This document shows positions 18,589 through 27,192 of a stretch of DNA of 64,000 nucleotides, in pieces. The stretch spans positions 124,001-188,000 of the forward strand of contig NZ_JAOZEV010000004.1 of the NCBI RefSeq assembly GCF_025847275.1, in the 5' to 3' direction. Under the pieces are notes generated by a model. It saw only the letters and a list, made by a program, of their open reading frames with translations. It made no database searches and had not been told where the DNA came from. The translations under genes were made by a program, and so were the position numbers. Position 1 is the stretch's first letter; every line of letters begins with the position of its first letter. This stretch comes from Flavobacterium frigoritolerans. GTDB lineage: Bacteria; Bacteroidota; Bacteroidia; Flavobacteriales; Flavobacteriaceae.

Positions 18589-19452
18589 TTATCTTGATTT
18601 AAAATAGCCTAATAATTTGGTTACATAACTTTCATCGACACGAGTGTTTACAACACCAGCTCCCGATTTACTAAAAGTTTCTTTAAAATAAGCTACTTTG
18701 CTATGATAGTGCTTTTCGTAATTTGCTCGTATTGATTTTGAGTTAGTATTGATTAATTGCGTTTTGCCAGTTTCGGCATCAAGCATAGAAACCATTCCGA
18801 GATTAGGTATTTTTTCTTCTCGAATATCATATACTCTAATACCAGTAATATCATGTTTTTTGGATGCGATTTTCAATGTATGCTCATAATCATCTGACAT
18901 GAAATCGGAGATTACAAAAACGATTGCTTTCTTTTTTTGTGTACCCGATAAAAACTTTAATGCCTGAGCGACGTCAGTTTTATGACTTTTAGGTTCAAAT
19001 TCAATTAATTCACGGATGATGCGTAATACGTGAGATCTTCCTTTTTTAGGGGGAATATACAATTCGATTATGTCCGAAAATAAAATCAACCCTATTTTGT
19101 CATTATTTTGGGTTGCAGAGAAAGCCATTGTTGCAGCAATTTCGGTAACAATATCTTTTTTGAACTGACTTTTTGAACCGAAATTCTCAGAGCCCGAAAT
19201 ATCTACCATAAGAACCATGGTAAGTTCGCGTTCTTCTTCAAAAACTTTTACATGAGCTTCATTATAACGTGCTGTTACATTCCAATCAATAGCACGTATA
19301 TCATCACCATATTGGTATTGACGCACTTCGCTAAAAGTCATTCCTCGTCCTTTAAATGAAGAATGATATTCTCCCGAAAAGATATGATTGCTCAATCTTT
19401 TGGTCTTTATTTCTATTTTACGTACTTTTTTTAATAGGTCTTTTGTATCCAT
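18589..19452 (-). CDS. DUF58 (VWA-like) protein of the MoxR-Bat operon
   Basis: A 287-residue cytoplasmic protein. The DUF58 signature (GRGMTFSEVRQYQYGDDIRA, then IDWNVTARYNE) is at about 35-65. A VWA-like fold follows (about 78-260) with DISGS and FVISDFMS. It lies directly downstream of moxR, as in most MoxR operons, and probably contacts the ATPase. The 177-base spacer to the next gene contains a small palindrome (CGCTAGTTCGCTAGCG near 18487-18502) and a repeat word (TCTAACAATCTAAGAAGTCT, from 18562). Confidence 0.9.
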   Translation of the reverse strand: MDTKDLLKKVRKIEIKTKRLSNHIFSGEYHSSFKGRGMTFSEVRQYQYGDDIRAIDWNVTARYNEAHVKVFEEERELTMVLMVDISGSENFGSKSQFKKDIVTEIAATMAFSATQNNDKIGLILFSDIIELYIPPKKGRSHVLRIIRELIEFEPKSHKTDVAQALKFLSGTQKKKAIVFVISDFMSDDYEHTLKIASKKHDITGIRVYDIREEKIPNLGMVSMLDAETGKTQLINTNSKSIRANYEKHYHSKVAYFKETFSKSGAGVVNTRVDESYVTKLLGYFKSR

Positions 19453-19530
19453 TTTATTTGTTTAAAGTTTAAAAGTTTCAGGTTTCAGGTTAGCTATCCC
19501 AACGTGAAACTTGAAACGTTAAACAAATTT

Positions 19531-20535
19531 TTAAGGTACTTCAATTTCGTTTACAATTTTATTGATGATGTCTACAGAAGTTATGTTTTCTGCTTCTGCT
19601 TCGTAAGTAATACCTACTCTATGGCGTAATACATCATGTACAACTGCACGAACATCTTCTGGTATTACATACCCACGACGTTTAATAAAAGCGTAACATT
19701 TAGCGGCATTGGCTAAGTTGATACTTCCACGTGGAGATGCTCCAAAACTGATGAGTGGCTTTAAGTCAGCTAATTTATATTTTTCAGGGTAACGTGTTGC
19801 GAAAATAATATCTAGAATGTATTTTTCTATTTTTTCATCCATATAAACCTCACGAACAGCTTCTTGTGCACGTAAAATTTGATCTACAGAAACAACAGCA
19901 TTTACTTTTTCGTAACTTCCTTTTAAATTCTGGCGAATTACTAAGCGTTCTTCATCCATTTTAGGATAGTCAATTACAGTTTTAAGCATAAAACGATCGA
20001 CTTGCGCTTCTGGAAGTTGGTATGTTCCTTCTTGTTCAACTGGGTTTTGAGTTGCTAGTACTAAAAACGGACGATCTAGTTTAAAAGTAGTATCACCAAT
20101 AGTTACTTGTTTTTCTTGCATCGCCTCCAAAAGTGCTGATTGCACTTTGGCAGGAGCACGGTTAATTTCATCGGCAAGGACGAAATTAGCGAAAATTGGT
20201 CCTTTCTTGATAGAAAATTCATTTGCCTTAATGTTGTAAATCATCGTACCAACAACATCGGCAGGTAATAAGTCAGGTGTAAATTGAATACGGCTGAACG
20301 AACCTTGCACTGCTTGTGACAGCGTATTTATCGCAAGTGTCTTAGCTAATCCAGGAACTCCTTCTAATAAAATATGACCTTGACCTAGAAGTCCGATTAA
20401 TAAACGTTCGACCATATGTTTCTGACCCACAATAACTTTGTTCATTTCCATTGTGAGAAGGTCTATAAAAGCACTTTCTCTTTCAATTTTTTCATTGATC
20501 GCTCTAATGTCTAAAGTCGTTGTATTTTCTTCCAT
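19531..20535 (-). CDS. MoxR-family AAA+ ATPase
   Basis: A 334-residue AAA+ ATPase. Walker A is GVPGLAKT (59-66), Walker B is FVLADEIN (118-125), and the sensor and arginine-finger region (ATQNPVEQEGTYQLPEAQVD, then RF) is intact, with a C-terminal lid to about 330. MoxR ATPases work with VWA proteins encoded beside them to fold or activate target complexes. This is the first gene of the eight-gene operon that runs down to batE. The upstream region (20536-20747) is shared with the divergent aldo/keto reductase gene; I see no clean minus-strand promoter there. Confidence 0.95.
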   Translation of the reverse strand: MEENTTTLDIRAINEKIERESAFIDLLTMEMNKVIVGQKHMVERLLIGLLGQGHILLEGVPGLAKTLAINTLSQAVQGSFSRIQFTPDLLPADVVGTMIYNIKANEFSIKKGPIFANFVLADEINRAPAKVQSALLEAMQEKQVTIGDTTFKLDRPFLVLATQNPVEQEGTYQLPEAQVDRFMLKTVIDYPKMDEERLVIRQNLKGSYEKVNAVVSVDQILRAQEAVREVYMDEKIEKYILDIIFATRYPEKYKLADLKPLISFGASPRGSINLANAAKCYAFIKRRGYVIPEDVRAVVHDVLRHRVGITYEAEAENITSVDIINKIVNEIEVP

Positions 20536-20747
20536 ATAAATATTTTTAAAACCTTGAATTTAATGCCTTACTTTTGAGAGTGCAAATTGAATATTTTTTG
20601 AGAAGTAAGATGTTAAAGAATGGTTAAAACTTCAGGCAAAGATCTAATTTTAAGGACGAATTGTGATTCTATTTTTATATTTTTAAGAACTTTGATGATT
20701 ATGCTTTAGAAAGCAAGATTTATTACTACAAATAATGTTATATTACC

Positions 20748-21620
20748 ATGAGCAAAACACTATTATCGCCTATAATTGTGGGCACTATGAATTGGGGAGT
20801 TTGGGATAAAAATCTAACTCCAAAAGAAATGGAAAACCTTATCCAAATTTGTTTAGAGAACAAAATAACCACCTTTGATCATGCTGATATTTACGGTTCA
20901 TATACCACCGAAGCTGATTTTGGAAAAGCATTCGCAGCAAGTAAGATTTCAAGAGAGAAATTGCAACTGATTTCTAAGTGTGGAATTCAGATGATTGCCG
21001 AAAACAGAAAAAATACAATTAAGCATTACGACTATTCGAAAGAATACATCATTTGGTCTGTAGAAAATTCTTTAAAGAAGCTAAAAACAGATTATTTAGA
21101 TGTGTTTTTATTGCATAGACCTAGTCCCTTAATGCAAGCTGATGAAATTGCCGAAGCTGTCGAAAAACTTAGAACGGAAGGGAAAATTATTGATTTTGGA
21201 TTGTCAAATTTCACAACTTCACAGACAGAATTAATTCGCCAAAAAATTGATGTTAGTTATAATCAAGTACAATTTTCGGCTACAAATTATGAGCCAATGG
21301 TAGATGGTAGTTTTGATTATATGCAAATGCACGGAATTCGACCAATGTCATGGAACCCGCTGGGAACGATTTTTAGAGAAGACGATAAAAAAACACGAAG
21401 ATTAAAGAAATTATTAGCAACTTTAGTTTCCAAATATAGTTTAGGTTCTGATACTATTTTGCTAAGTTGGATCTTAAGACATCCTGCAAAAGTTATTCCG
21501 ATAGCTGGAACGGTAAACGTAGCGAGAATTCAATCTTTAATGAAAGCAGTAGAATTAGAATTAGAAAAAGAAGACTGGTTTGCTATTTGGACAGAAAGTA
21601 TGGGAGATGATGTGCCTTAA
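20748..21620 (+). CDS. Aldo/keto reductase
   Basis: A 290-residue NADPH-dependent oxidoreductase of the AKR barrel superfamily, nearest in look to E. coli YdhF. The catalytic tetrad is visible: Asp44 and Tyr49 (FDHADIYGSY), Lys77 (ISKCG) and His123 (LLHRPSP). The nucleotide-binding end IPIAGTVNVARIQSL is present near 255-270. The physiological substrate is unknown. It is followed by an SDR gene on the same strand after 111 bases; co-transcription is possible. Confidence 0.9.
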   Translation: MSKTLLSPIIVGTMNWGVWDKNLTPKEMENLIQICLENKITTFDHADIYGSYTTEADFGKAFAASKISREKLQLISKCGIQMIAENRKNTIKHYDYSKEYIIWSVENSLKKLKTDYLDVFLLHRPSPLMQADEIAEAVEKLRTEGKIIDFGLSNFTTSQTELIRQKIDVSYNQVQFSATNYEPMVDGSFDYMQMHGIRPMSWNPLGTIFREDDKKTRRLKKLLATLVSKYSLGSDTILLSWILRHPAKVIPIAGTVNVARIQSLMKAVELELEKEDWFAIWTESMGDDVP

Positions 21621-21731
21621 ATTTTAGTTTGCACTATTTGATTTCCAGATGTTATAAATTAAAAATAAACACATAGAGATATAGTTTCTAGAAATGAAAT
21701 TAATATTTCTGTGTGTTAAAAATAAAAGAGA

Positions 21732-22484
21732 ATGAAAAAAACAGCTTTGATAACGGGTGCTACAAGCGGTATAGGTAAAGCTACAGCGCAAATATTGGCA
21801 AAAAATAATTACAAAGTTATTCTTTGCGGTAGAAGACAAGACCGATTATCAGAATTAGAGAGCGAACTTTCGGAATATACGGAAGTACATACGTTAGCAT
21901 TTGATGTTCGTGATAAAGAAGCTGTTTTAGAGCGTATTGACTCCTTGCCAGAAACATTTTCTGTTATCGATGTTCTTATCAATAATGCAGGAAATGCACA
22001 TGGATTGGATCCAATTCAAACAGGTGATTTAGACGATTGGGATGCTATGATTGATATAAATGTAAAAGGGCTTCTGTATGTTTCTAAAGCGATTATACCG
22101 CGAATGACCGAAAGGAAGTCGGGGCATATTATTAATATAGGTTCAACAGCTGCCAAAGAAGTTTATCCTAACGGAAATGTATATTGTGGTACAAAACATG
22201 CTGTTGATGCGATTAGTCAAGGTATGCGAATTGATCTAAATCCATTCGGAATTAGAGTAGGTGCAATTCATCCGGGAATGGTTGAGACTGAATTTAGTGA
22301 AGTGCGTTTTAAAGGCGATACAGATAGAGCTTCAAGTATTTATAAAGGATTTACTCCTTTGCAAGCAGAAGATATTGCTGATATTATTCATTTTGTGGTT
22401 TCAAGACCTTATCATGTAAATATTGCTGATTTGGTTGTTATGAGCACTGCTCAAGCTTCATCAACAATAGTTAAAAGAGATTAA
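21732..22484 (+). CDS. Short-chain dehydrogenase (YdfG-like)
   Basis: A 250-residue classical SDR. The cofactor motif TGATSGIGK is at 8-16, NNAG at 84-87, and the catalytic Ser138, Tyr151 and Lys155 (YCGTK) are in place. Arginines after the second beta strand (CGRRQDR) suggest NADP(H). The overall sequence resembles YdfG, which oxidises 3-hydroxy acids such as L-allo-threonine and serine; the exact substrate is inference. The 193-base spacer after it holds AT-rich repeat words (AGTCTAAGAAGTCTAA near 22632 and GTCTAACAATCTAA near 22657). Confidence 0.88.
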   Translation: MKKTALITGATSGIGKATAQILAKNNYKVILCGRRQDRLSELESELSEYTEVHTLAFDVRDKEAVLERIDSLPETFSVIDVLINNAGNAHGLDPIQTGDLDDWDAMIDINVKGLLYVSKAIIPRMTERKSGHIINIGSTAAKEVYPNGNVYCGTKHAVDAISQGMRIDLNPFGIRVGAIHPGMVETEFSEVRFKGDTDRASSIYKGFTPLQAEDIADIIHFVVSRPYHVNIADLVVMSTAQASSTIVKRD

Positions 22485-22677
22485 TTATTTAGACTTCTTA
22501 GATTAATAAGAATCTTTAAAAGAGATGATTTAAATGAATGAGGTTTTAATAATTATACTAATAGGAATTAAAGTGTTGTTATTTATTATGTAGTTATTCG
22601 ATATAGAAATCCAATAATCAATTATCCAACAGTCTAAGAAGTCTAAAAATTTAAGCTAGTCTAACAATCTAAAAATA

Positions 22678-23820
22678 ATGATAAATAAGCGTCTTTTAAT
22701 AAAAAATCTGCTCGCGCATAATGATGAGAGTAGTTTTTATGATAAAAAAAGGCAATTAAATTTGCATTCCCGTGAAGGGAAAGCAAAGTTTTTAAAACAT
22801 ATTTGTGCGTTATCTAATTCTAATCCAACTAATAATTCTTATATAGTTGTAGGGGTTGAAGATCAGGACAATGAAATTGTAGGAGATGATTTTTTTGACG
22901 ATAGTCGAATTCAGAATCTGGTCAATGCTTTTCTTGAAAATCCACCAAAAATTCAATATGAAAATGTACCTTTTCCTAATCTCCCAAAAGATAAAGTGAT
23001 AGGATTGGTTACAATTAAACCCAAAAGCAAAATATCATATTTCAAAAAAGGAATTCATACTATTATTGCGAATAGCGTTTTTGTTAGGCGAGGAAGTAAT
23101 TCGGTTCCAGTTGAAGAAAGAGAAGTTGAGAAAAATTATCAGAATACCGAAACAGTAATCGGGATCGAAAATAATTCACGTAATAGTATAGAGTATACAC
23201 TAGATGGTGTAATCGATTTTATGAATTTTCGACATAAGGATATGTCGCCAAAGTATAAAGTTTTTAAGGAATTATTTGTGATTTGTTGGGCAGGAGTTCC
23301 AAATAAATCTCGTGATAAAACATTTTTATCTCGGGTGGATATCGAACTAATAAATGAGCAAATTAAGTTGTTCTATTCGGCTCAGGATGTAGTCACGATT
23401 ACTTATAATGAGGATACTTTTACTATTCTCGAATATGTTCCGTTAGGATTAAATGACAAAACAAGTTATTATCCGTTGGAACAACAAACAATTCATTTTT
23501 TTGATAATGGCTATTATAAAATTGATAGAGAAATTCTTTTTCAGCCACCAGAATTTAACAGAAAAATGCTATTTCATATATACAATTCCAATATTGCATT
23601 ACTTGGCAAATTACAAAAAGGACTTGTTTTATCTAATCGGGAAATGATAGATTTAGAGAATTTACCTTCTACTTTTATGATTTGCTACCTCAATGGTTTT
23701 GAAGATGCCAAACAAAAATTAATTGATGCCAAGCTTCTTTTAAAACCTTTTACACAAGTGTATTTATCTTTTAAAGAAGCTTTACGAATCTTACGAAAGA
23801 TGAAATATGATGTTCAGTGA
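22678..23820 (+). CDS. AlbA_2/Schlafen-type ATP-binding protein
   Basis: A 380-residue protein. The N-terminal AlbA_2 (Schlafen-like) domain (about 18-150) shows LNLHSREGKAKFLKHICALS, YIVVGVEDQDNEIVGD and the end VRRGSNSVPVEERE, typical of proteins annotated as ATP-binding or putative DNA-binding. The C-terminal half (about 170-380) is not one I recognise. Relatives occur as lone chromosomal genes and in some defence or transcription-control settings, but nothing nearby supports a defence role. The ATG follows a repeat-derived AT-rich leader. Confidence 0.7.
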   Translation: MINKRLLIKNLLAHNDESSFYDKKRQLNLHSREGKAKFLKHICALSNSNPTNNSYIVVGVEDQDNEIVGDDFFDDSRIQNLVNAFLENPPKIQYENVPFPNLPKDKVIGLVTIKPKSKISYFKKGIHTIIANSVFVRRGSNSVPVEEREVEKNYQNTETVIGIENNSRNSIEYTLDGVIDFMNFRHKDMSPKYKVFKELFVICWAGVPNKSRDKTFLSRVDIELINEQIKLFYSAQDVVTITYNEDTFTILEYVPLGLNDKTSYYPLEQQTIHFFDNGYYKIDREILFQPPEFNRKMLFHIYNSNIALLGKLQKGLVLSNREMIDLENLPSTFMICYLNGFEDAKQKLIDAKLLLKPFTQVYLSFKEALRILRKMKYDVQ

Positions 23821-23837
23821 GAAAGGTACTAAGGTTT

Positions 23838-23986
23838 TCCTCGTAGGAGGATAGCGCTGTCTTTCGCAAAGATTTTCCGTAGAGACATACACATACTGCT
23901 GTGCGTCTTTATTAGAGGTTCTAAGGTTGAATTGCCTCCAGTTCTAGCTGGAGGAGATAATTAAGATTGTTTTGGCTTTAGCCAAA
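23838..23986. repeat. Cluster of short palindromic intergenic elements
   Basis: Several hairpins stand in a row between two convergent genes. They are TCCTC-GTAG-GAGGA (23838-23851), a degenerate AGAC...GTCT arm pair (23884-23908), CCTCCAG-TTCTAG-CTGGAGG (23935-23954) and TTTGGCT-TT-AGCCAAA (23971-23986). Similar palindromes recur in flavobacterial intergenic DNA in my memory. They may act as terminators for the two converging transcripts or be REP-like elements. Confidence 0.7.
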
Positions 23987-24011
23987 TTATTTTCGCTTTT
24001 GTGTTCAAGTA

Positions 24012-24755
24012 TTATTTATAAACTAAATAGGTATTGACTTTGTCATAAGGTAATAGTAATTCTTTTGGGCCATCTGCATACGAAGCAACTTCATAGGAGT
24101 TGTAATAAAGTAATAATCCTTCTTTTGTATAAAAAATATTTAACGGCAAATTAAATTTTTCATTTTCAAACATTAAACCTGTTGCATTGATACTTCCTGT
24201 AGCAGGGACTTTATATTTTGCTCTGAATTGTTTTTCTGCAAAGGCTTTAAAATCTTTTTCGTTTACAAATAATTGGTTGTTTGTAATTGTTTTTCCTGTT
24301 TTAGGATTAAACAATAAAGAGCGGTATCCTTGATAACCATGAGCGCCTCCAGTAAAGGTATAATGATTGATTTTTATGTTTAAGATGCTATCTGACTGGT
24401 ATTCTACATTGCCCTCAATTTTGGCTTCCCAACCGAATTTATCGTCACGGAATTTCTTATGCATTTCTTCATAAGAATCAATAAAAGAAGTTGTTAAGTT
24501 GTTGTAATCAGTTGATTCAAATGGTTTTTCTCCAAAATAAATGATTTCTTTTAGAACAGAAAATACTTTTTTATTGATGCTATCTGCTACAATTGGAGCA
24601 TTTTGAGCAATCGGTATTTTTATGCTAATTTGTGGGCAATTGCTTTTACAAGGTAAAGTTGATTTTTTTTCAAACGTTTGTTCTTTGAACGAAAGTTCTC
24701 TAGTACAACTTGTTAAAATAAAAAGGGTTACGAATAAAAAAGTATAATGTCTCAT
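24012..24755 (-). CDS. RsiV-like lipoprotein (DUF4163/DUF3298)
   Basis: A 247-residue lipoprotein: MRHYTFLFVTLFILTSC, with lipobox LTSC and the modified cysteine at 17. The following sequence has the DUF4163 region (ISIKIPIAQN...DSINKKVFSVLKE) and the DUF3298 signature (YTFTGGAHGYQGYRSLLFNP, about 130-150), ending in a typical LLLPYDKVNTYL. The fold is shared with B. subtilis RsiV, which binds lysozyme, but here there is no sigma factor or transmembrane anti-sigma part, so that function should not be transferred. Confidence 0.8.
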   Translation of the reverse strand: MRHYTFLFVTLFILTSCTRELSFKEQTFEKKSTLPCKSNCPQISIKIPIAQNAPIVADSINKKVFSVLKEIIYFGEKPFESTDYNNLTTSFIDSYEEMHKKFRDDKFGWEAKIEGNVEYQSDSILNIKINHYTFTGGAHGYQGYRSLLFNPKTGKTITNNQLFVNEKDFKAFAEKQFRAKYKVPATGSINATGLMFENEKFNLPLNIFYTKEGLLLYYNSYEVASYADGPKELLLPYDKVNTYLVYK

Positions 24756-24796
24756 CTTTAAAATGTTAATTAATTACAAAGGTATTAACTTGTATC

Positions 24797-24826
24797 TTGA
24801 TTAAAATAAATTAAAGGGTAAATTTG
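24797..24826 (+). promoter_or_regulatory. Bacteroidota housekeeping promoter
   Basis: TTG (24797-24799), a 19-base spacer and TAAATTTG (24819-24826) match the TTG-N19/20-TAnnTTTG consensus of the Bacteroidota primary sigma factor. The start of transcription would be near 24832, about 28 bases before the cystathionine gamma-synthase ATG. Confidence 0.7.
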
Positions 24827-24859
24827 TAAAACATTTTAGAGTTACAAAAATATAAAGAT

Positions 24860-26002
24860 ATGAAATTCAATACAAAAGTTATACATGGTGGACAGCATCA
24901 TGATCCAAGCACAGGAGCTGTAATGCCTCCAGTGTATCAAACATCGACATTTATTCAAACAAGTCCAGGACAGCCTCTTGGAGATTATGAATATAGTAGA
25001 GCGTCAAATCCTACTAGATCAGCTCTTGAAAACGCATTGGCTAGTATTGAAAATGGAACACGTGGATTGGCTTTTTCATCAGGATTAGCGGCAACTGATT
25101 GTGTTTTGCGTTCGTTTAAAGCTGGTGATGAAATCATTGCTATGGATGATTTATACGGAGGGACTTATCGTATGTTTACTCGTATTTATAAAGATTCAGG
25201 AATAAAGTTCCATTTTGTAGATATGAACGATATCGCAAAATTTAAATCTTTAATAAACGAAAACACAAAGTTGGTTTGGGTAGAAACACCAACGAATCCG
25301 TTGATGAAGTTGGCAGATATTCAGGAAATTGCCAAAATTACTAAAGAAAAGAAAATACTATTTGCAGTAGATAATACTTTTGCAACACCATATTTACAAA
25401 AGCCTCTTGATTTAGGAGCAGATATTGTAATGCACTCTGCAACCAAATATTTAGGAGGACATTCGGATGTTATTGCAGGAGCTTTAATTGTAAAAGATGA
25501 AGCATTAGGAGAGCAATTACATTTTCAGCAATTTGCTACAGGAGCAACTCTTGGTCCAATGGATAGTTTCTTAGTTTTGAGAGGGATTAAAACGCTTCAT
25601 TTACGTGTACAAAGACATTGCGAAAATGGAGAAAAAGTGGTTGAGTTTTTAAATAATCACCCTAAAATAGCAACAGTTTATTATCCAGGTTTGCCTAATC
25701 ATCCATTTCATGAAATTGCTAAAAAGCAAATGAAAGCTTTTGGAGGAATGGTTTCTTTTACTTTTGTTTCAGGTAAAAAAGAAGATTCAATTACTTTCTT
25801 AGAAAAATTGAAAGTGTTTACTCTTGCAGAATCTTTAGGTGGAGTAGAATCTTTAGCAAATCACCCCGCTTTAATGACTCACGCTTCAATCCCAGCGGAT
25901 AAGAGAAAAGAAGTAGGGATTACTGATGATTTAGTTCGACTAAGTGTTGGTATCGAGGATGCAGAAGATTTAATTGCCGATTTGAAACAAGCTTTAGAAT
26001 AA
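24860..26002 (+). CDS. Cystathionine gamma-synthase/lyase-type PLP enzyme
   Basis: A 380-residue member of the Cys/Met metabolism PLP family. The PLP lysine is Lys196 (HSATKYLGGHSD). The substrate motifs YSRASNPTR and ETPTNPLM, and the C-terminal end SLGGVESLANHPALMTHAS then RLSVGIEDAEDLI, are intact. The sequence cannot decide between cystathionine gamma-synthase (metB) and cystathionine gamma-lyase; Bacteroidota proteins of this kind are usually annotated as the synthase. It is a single gene with its own promoter and terminator. Confidence 0.9.
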   Translation: MKFNTKVIHGGQHHDPSTGAVMPPVYQTSTFIQTSPGQPLGDYEYSRASNPTRSALENALASIENGTRGLAFSSGLAATDCVLRSFKAGDEIIAMDDLYGGTYRMFTRIYKDSGIKFHFVDMNDIAKFKSLINENTKLVWVETPTNPLMKLADIQEIAKITKEKKILFAVDNTFATPYLQKPLDLGADIVMHSATKYLGGHSDVIAGALIVKDEALGEQLHFQQFATGATLGPMDSFLVLRGIKTLHLRVQRHCENGEKVVEFLNNHPKIATVYYPGLPNHPFHEIAKKQMKAFGGMVSFTFVSGKKEDSITFLEKLKVFTLAESLGGVESLANHPALMTHASIPADKRKEVGITDDLVRLSVGIEDAEDLIADLKQALE

Positions 26003-26022
26003 TAAAAATCGTGTACAAATAT

Positions 26023-26058
26023 AAAAACCCCAGCATTTTAATAAATTGTTGGGGTTTT
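26023..26058. terminator. Intrinsic terminator, bidirectional
   Basis: AAAACCCCAGCA pairs with TGTTGGGGTTTT around a roughly 11-base loop. It sits between two converging genes and can serve both. Confidence 0.85.
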
Positions 26059-26075
26059 GTTTTATATAGCAAGTT

Positions 26076-26870
26076 TTAAAAATCCAGATAATATACATAT
26101 CCAAAATTAAACCAGATTTGATTGTCGTTGGATTTGTTTTCTTTATAAATATTCTTGTTGGGGTTTAATCCGTCAATCCAATCAGAGTTGTAATACTGGA
26201 ATCTTGCCTCGAATAATAAATCATGTAAAGGAGCTAATTTATAATGTACCCCAGCCCCATAGGTAACAGACAGAACCGTTCCGCTTTGGCTAGAAAATCC
26301 ATATTGATGCCCATCTGAAGGAGTTAAGTATTTGGGAAAAGTAGTTGCAGTATTGCCTAAAGGGCCTAATGTTGAACTTACTTTGGTATTGTAATAGCTA
26401 AATTGAGCACCTATACTTACATAAGGACTAAATCCACCAACGGTATTTTCATATGCATGTATTCTCATGAATGGAGAATATTCTAATTGAAAACCAATAT
26501 TGGCCAAGGTTGATTTTCCGCTCATGGCCTTAAGTTGTTTAACGCCAATGCTCTTAGGGTTGCCATCTACAGTTGCTCCGAAATGCTCTAAATTAGTTTT
26601 GTTGAATGAAATTTCAGAACGAACTTTAAAGTGTTCATTGAAATAATTTTCGCGTCTAGAATTGTATGAGAAGTTTAAAAAATGAACAAGACCGATACCG
26701 AAACCTGTGTTTCCGGCATTAGTTGAAAAATCATCTCGTTGTCCATAATCAGATTTGAATGAAATAGGTCCAGCGATAATGCCGATTTCATGTGCTAGTC
26801 TAGATTGCGCGTTTGAATTGTGTGAAAATATAAACGAAATTAATAATGATATTATTGTGTTTTTGAACAT
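26076..26870 (-). CDS. Outer-membrane beta-barrel protein, THC0290_0291-like
   Basis: A 264-residue protein with a signal peptide (MFKNTIISLLISFIFSHNSNAQ). It has alternating hydrophobic/polar strands ending in an aromatic (YVYYLDF), typical of a barrel inserted in the outer membrane. The start of the mature part (RLAHEIGIIAGPISFKSDYG) is the hallmark of the flavobacterial THC0290_0291 family of unknown function. It lies alone between two converging and diverging genes. Confidence 0.8.
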   Translation of the reverse strand: MFKNTIISLLISFIFSHNSNAQSRLAHEIGIIAGPISFKSDYGQRDDFSTNAGNTGFGIGLVHFLNFSYNSRRENYFNEHFKVRSEISFNKTNLEHFGATVDGNPKSIGVKQLKAMSGKSTLANIGFQLEYSPFMRIHAYENTVGGFSPYVSIGAQFSYYNTKVSSTLGPLGNTATTFPKYLTPSDGHQYGFSSQSGTVLSVTYGAGVHYKLAPLHDLLFEARFQYYNSDWIDGLNPNKNIYKENKSNDNQIWFNFGYVYYLDF

Positions 26871-27093
26871 TAGGTTTAATTTTCTTATCCAGACAAAGAT
26901 ATGAATATCTCTAACAAATCTTAAAATTTTGTGAAAAAAGATAATTAGTAAGGAGTATGACTTTTTGGCTTTAATACTATAACGTTTTCGTGTAAGACAT
27001 TGCGTTAAAAATATGTATTTTAAAAAATTGGTATTAATAATATAATTCTACTCATAAATTGTGAAATATTAAGCCCAATTTCTTTATTAGGCG

Positions 27094-27145
27094 TATATTT
27101 GTGCAAAATAACAAAAGAAGACTTTTATGTGACTTTTTTGTTATT
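27094..27145 (+). promoter_or_regulatory. gdhA -7 box and leader hairpin
   Basis: TATATTTG (27094-27101) fits the Bacteroidota -7 element; no matching -33 box is seen. The predicted mRNA start near 27107 opens with AATAACAAAAGAAG (27107-27120), which pairs with CTTTTTTGTTATT (27133-27145) in a 5'-end hairpin, leaving about 47 more leader bases. This could stabilise the message or respond to a regulator. The rest of the 26871-27192 gap is AT-rich with nothing else I can support. Confidence 0.5.
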
Positions 27146-27192
27146 TGGTTGAGTAAATAATATGATTAATTTATTTGATAATTTTTTATAAA

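Noticed and set aside
22678..23820. Phage-defence role for the AlbA_2 protein
   Set aside because: No toxin, nuclease or other defence gene is adjacent; the domain alone is not sufficient.
24012..24755. Anti-sigma factor RsiV
   Set aside because: Only the extracytoplasmic fold is shared; there is no transmembrane anti-sigma part and no sigma factor gene nearby.
27175..27192. TTG start for gdhA
   Set aside because: The ATG at 27193 gives the usual N-terminus; the extra residues are leader sequence.
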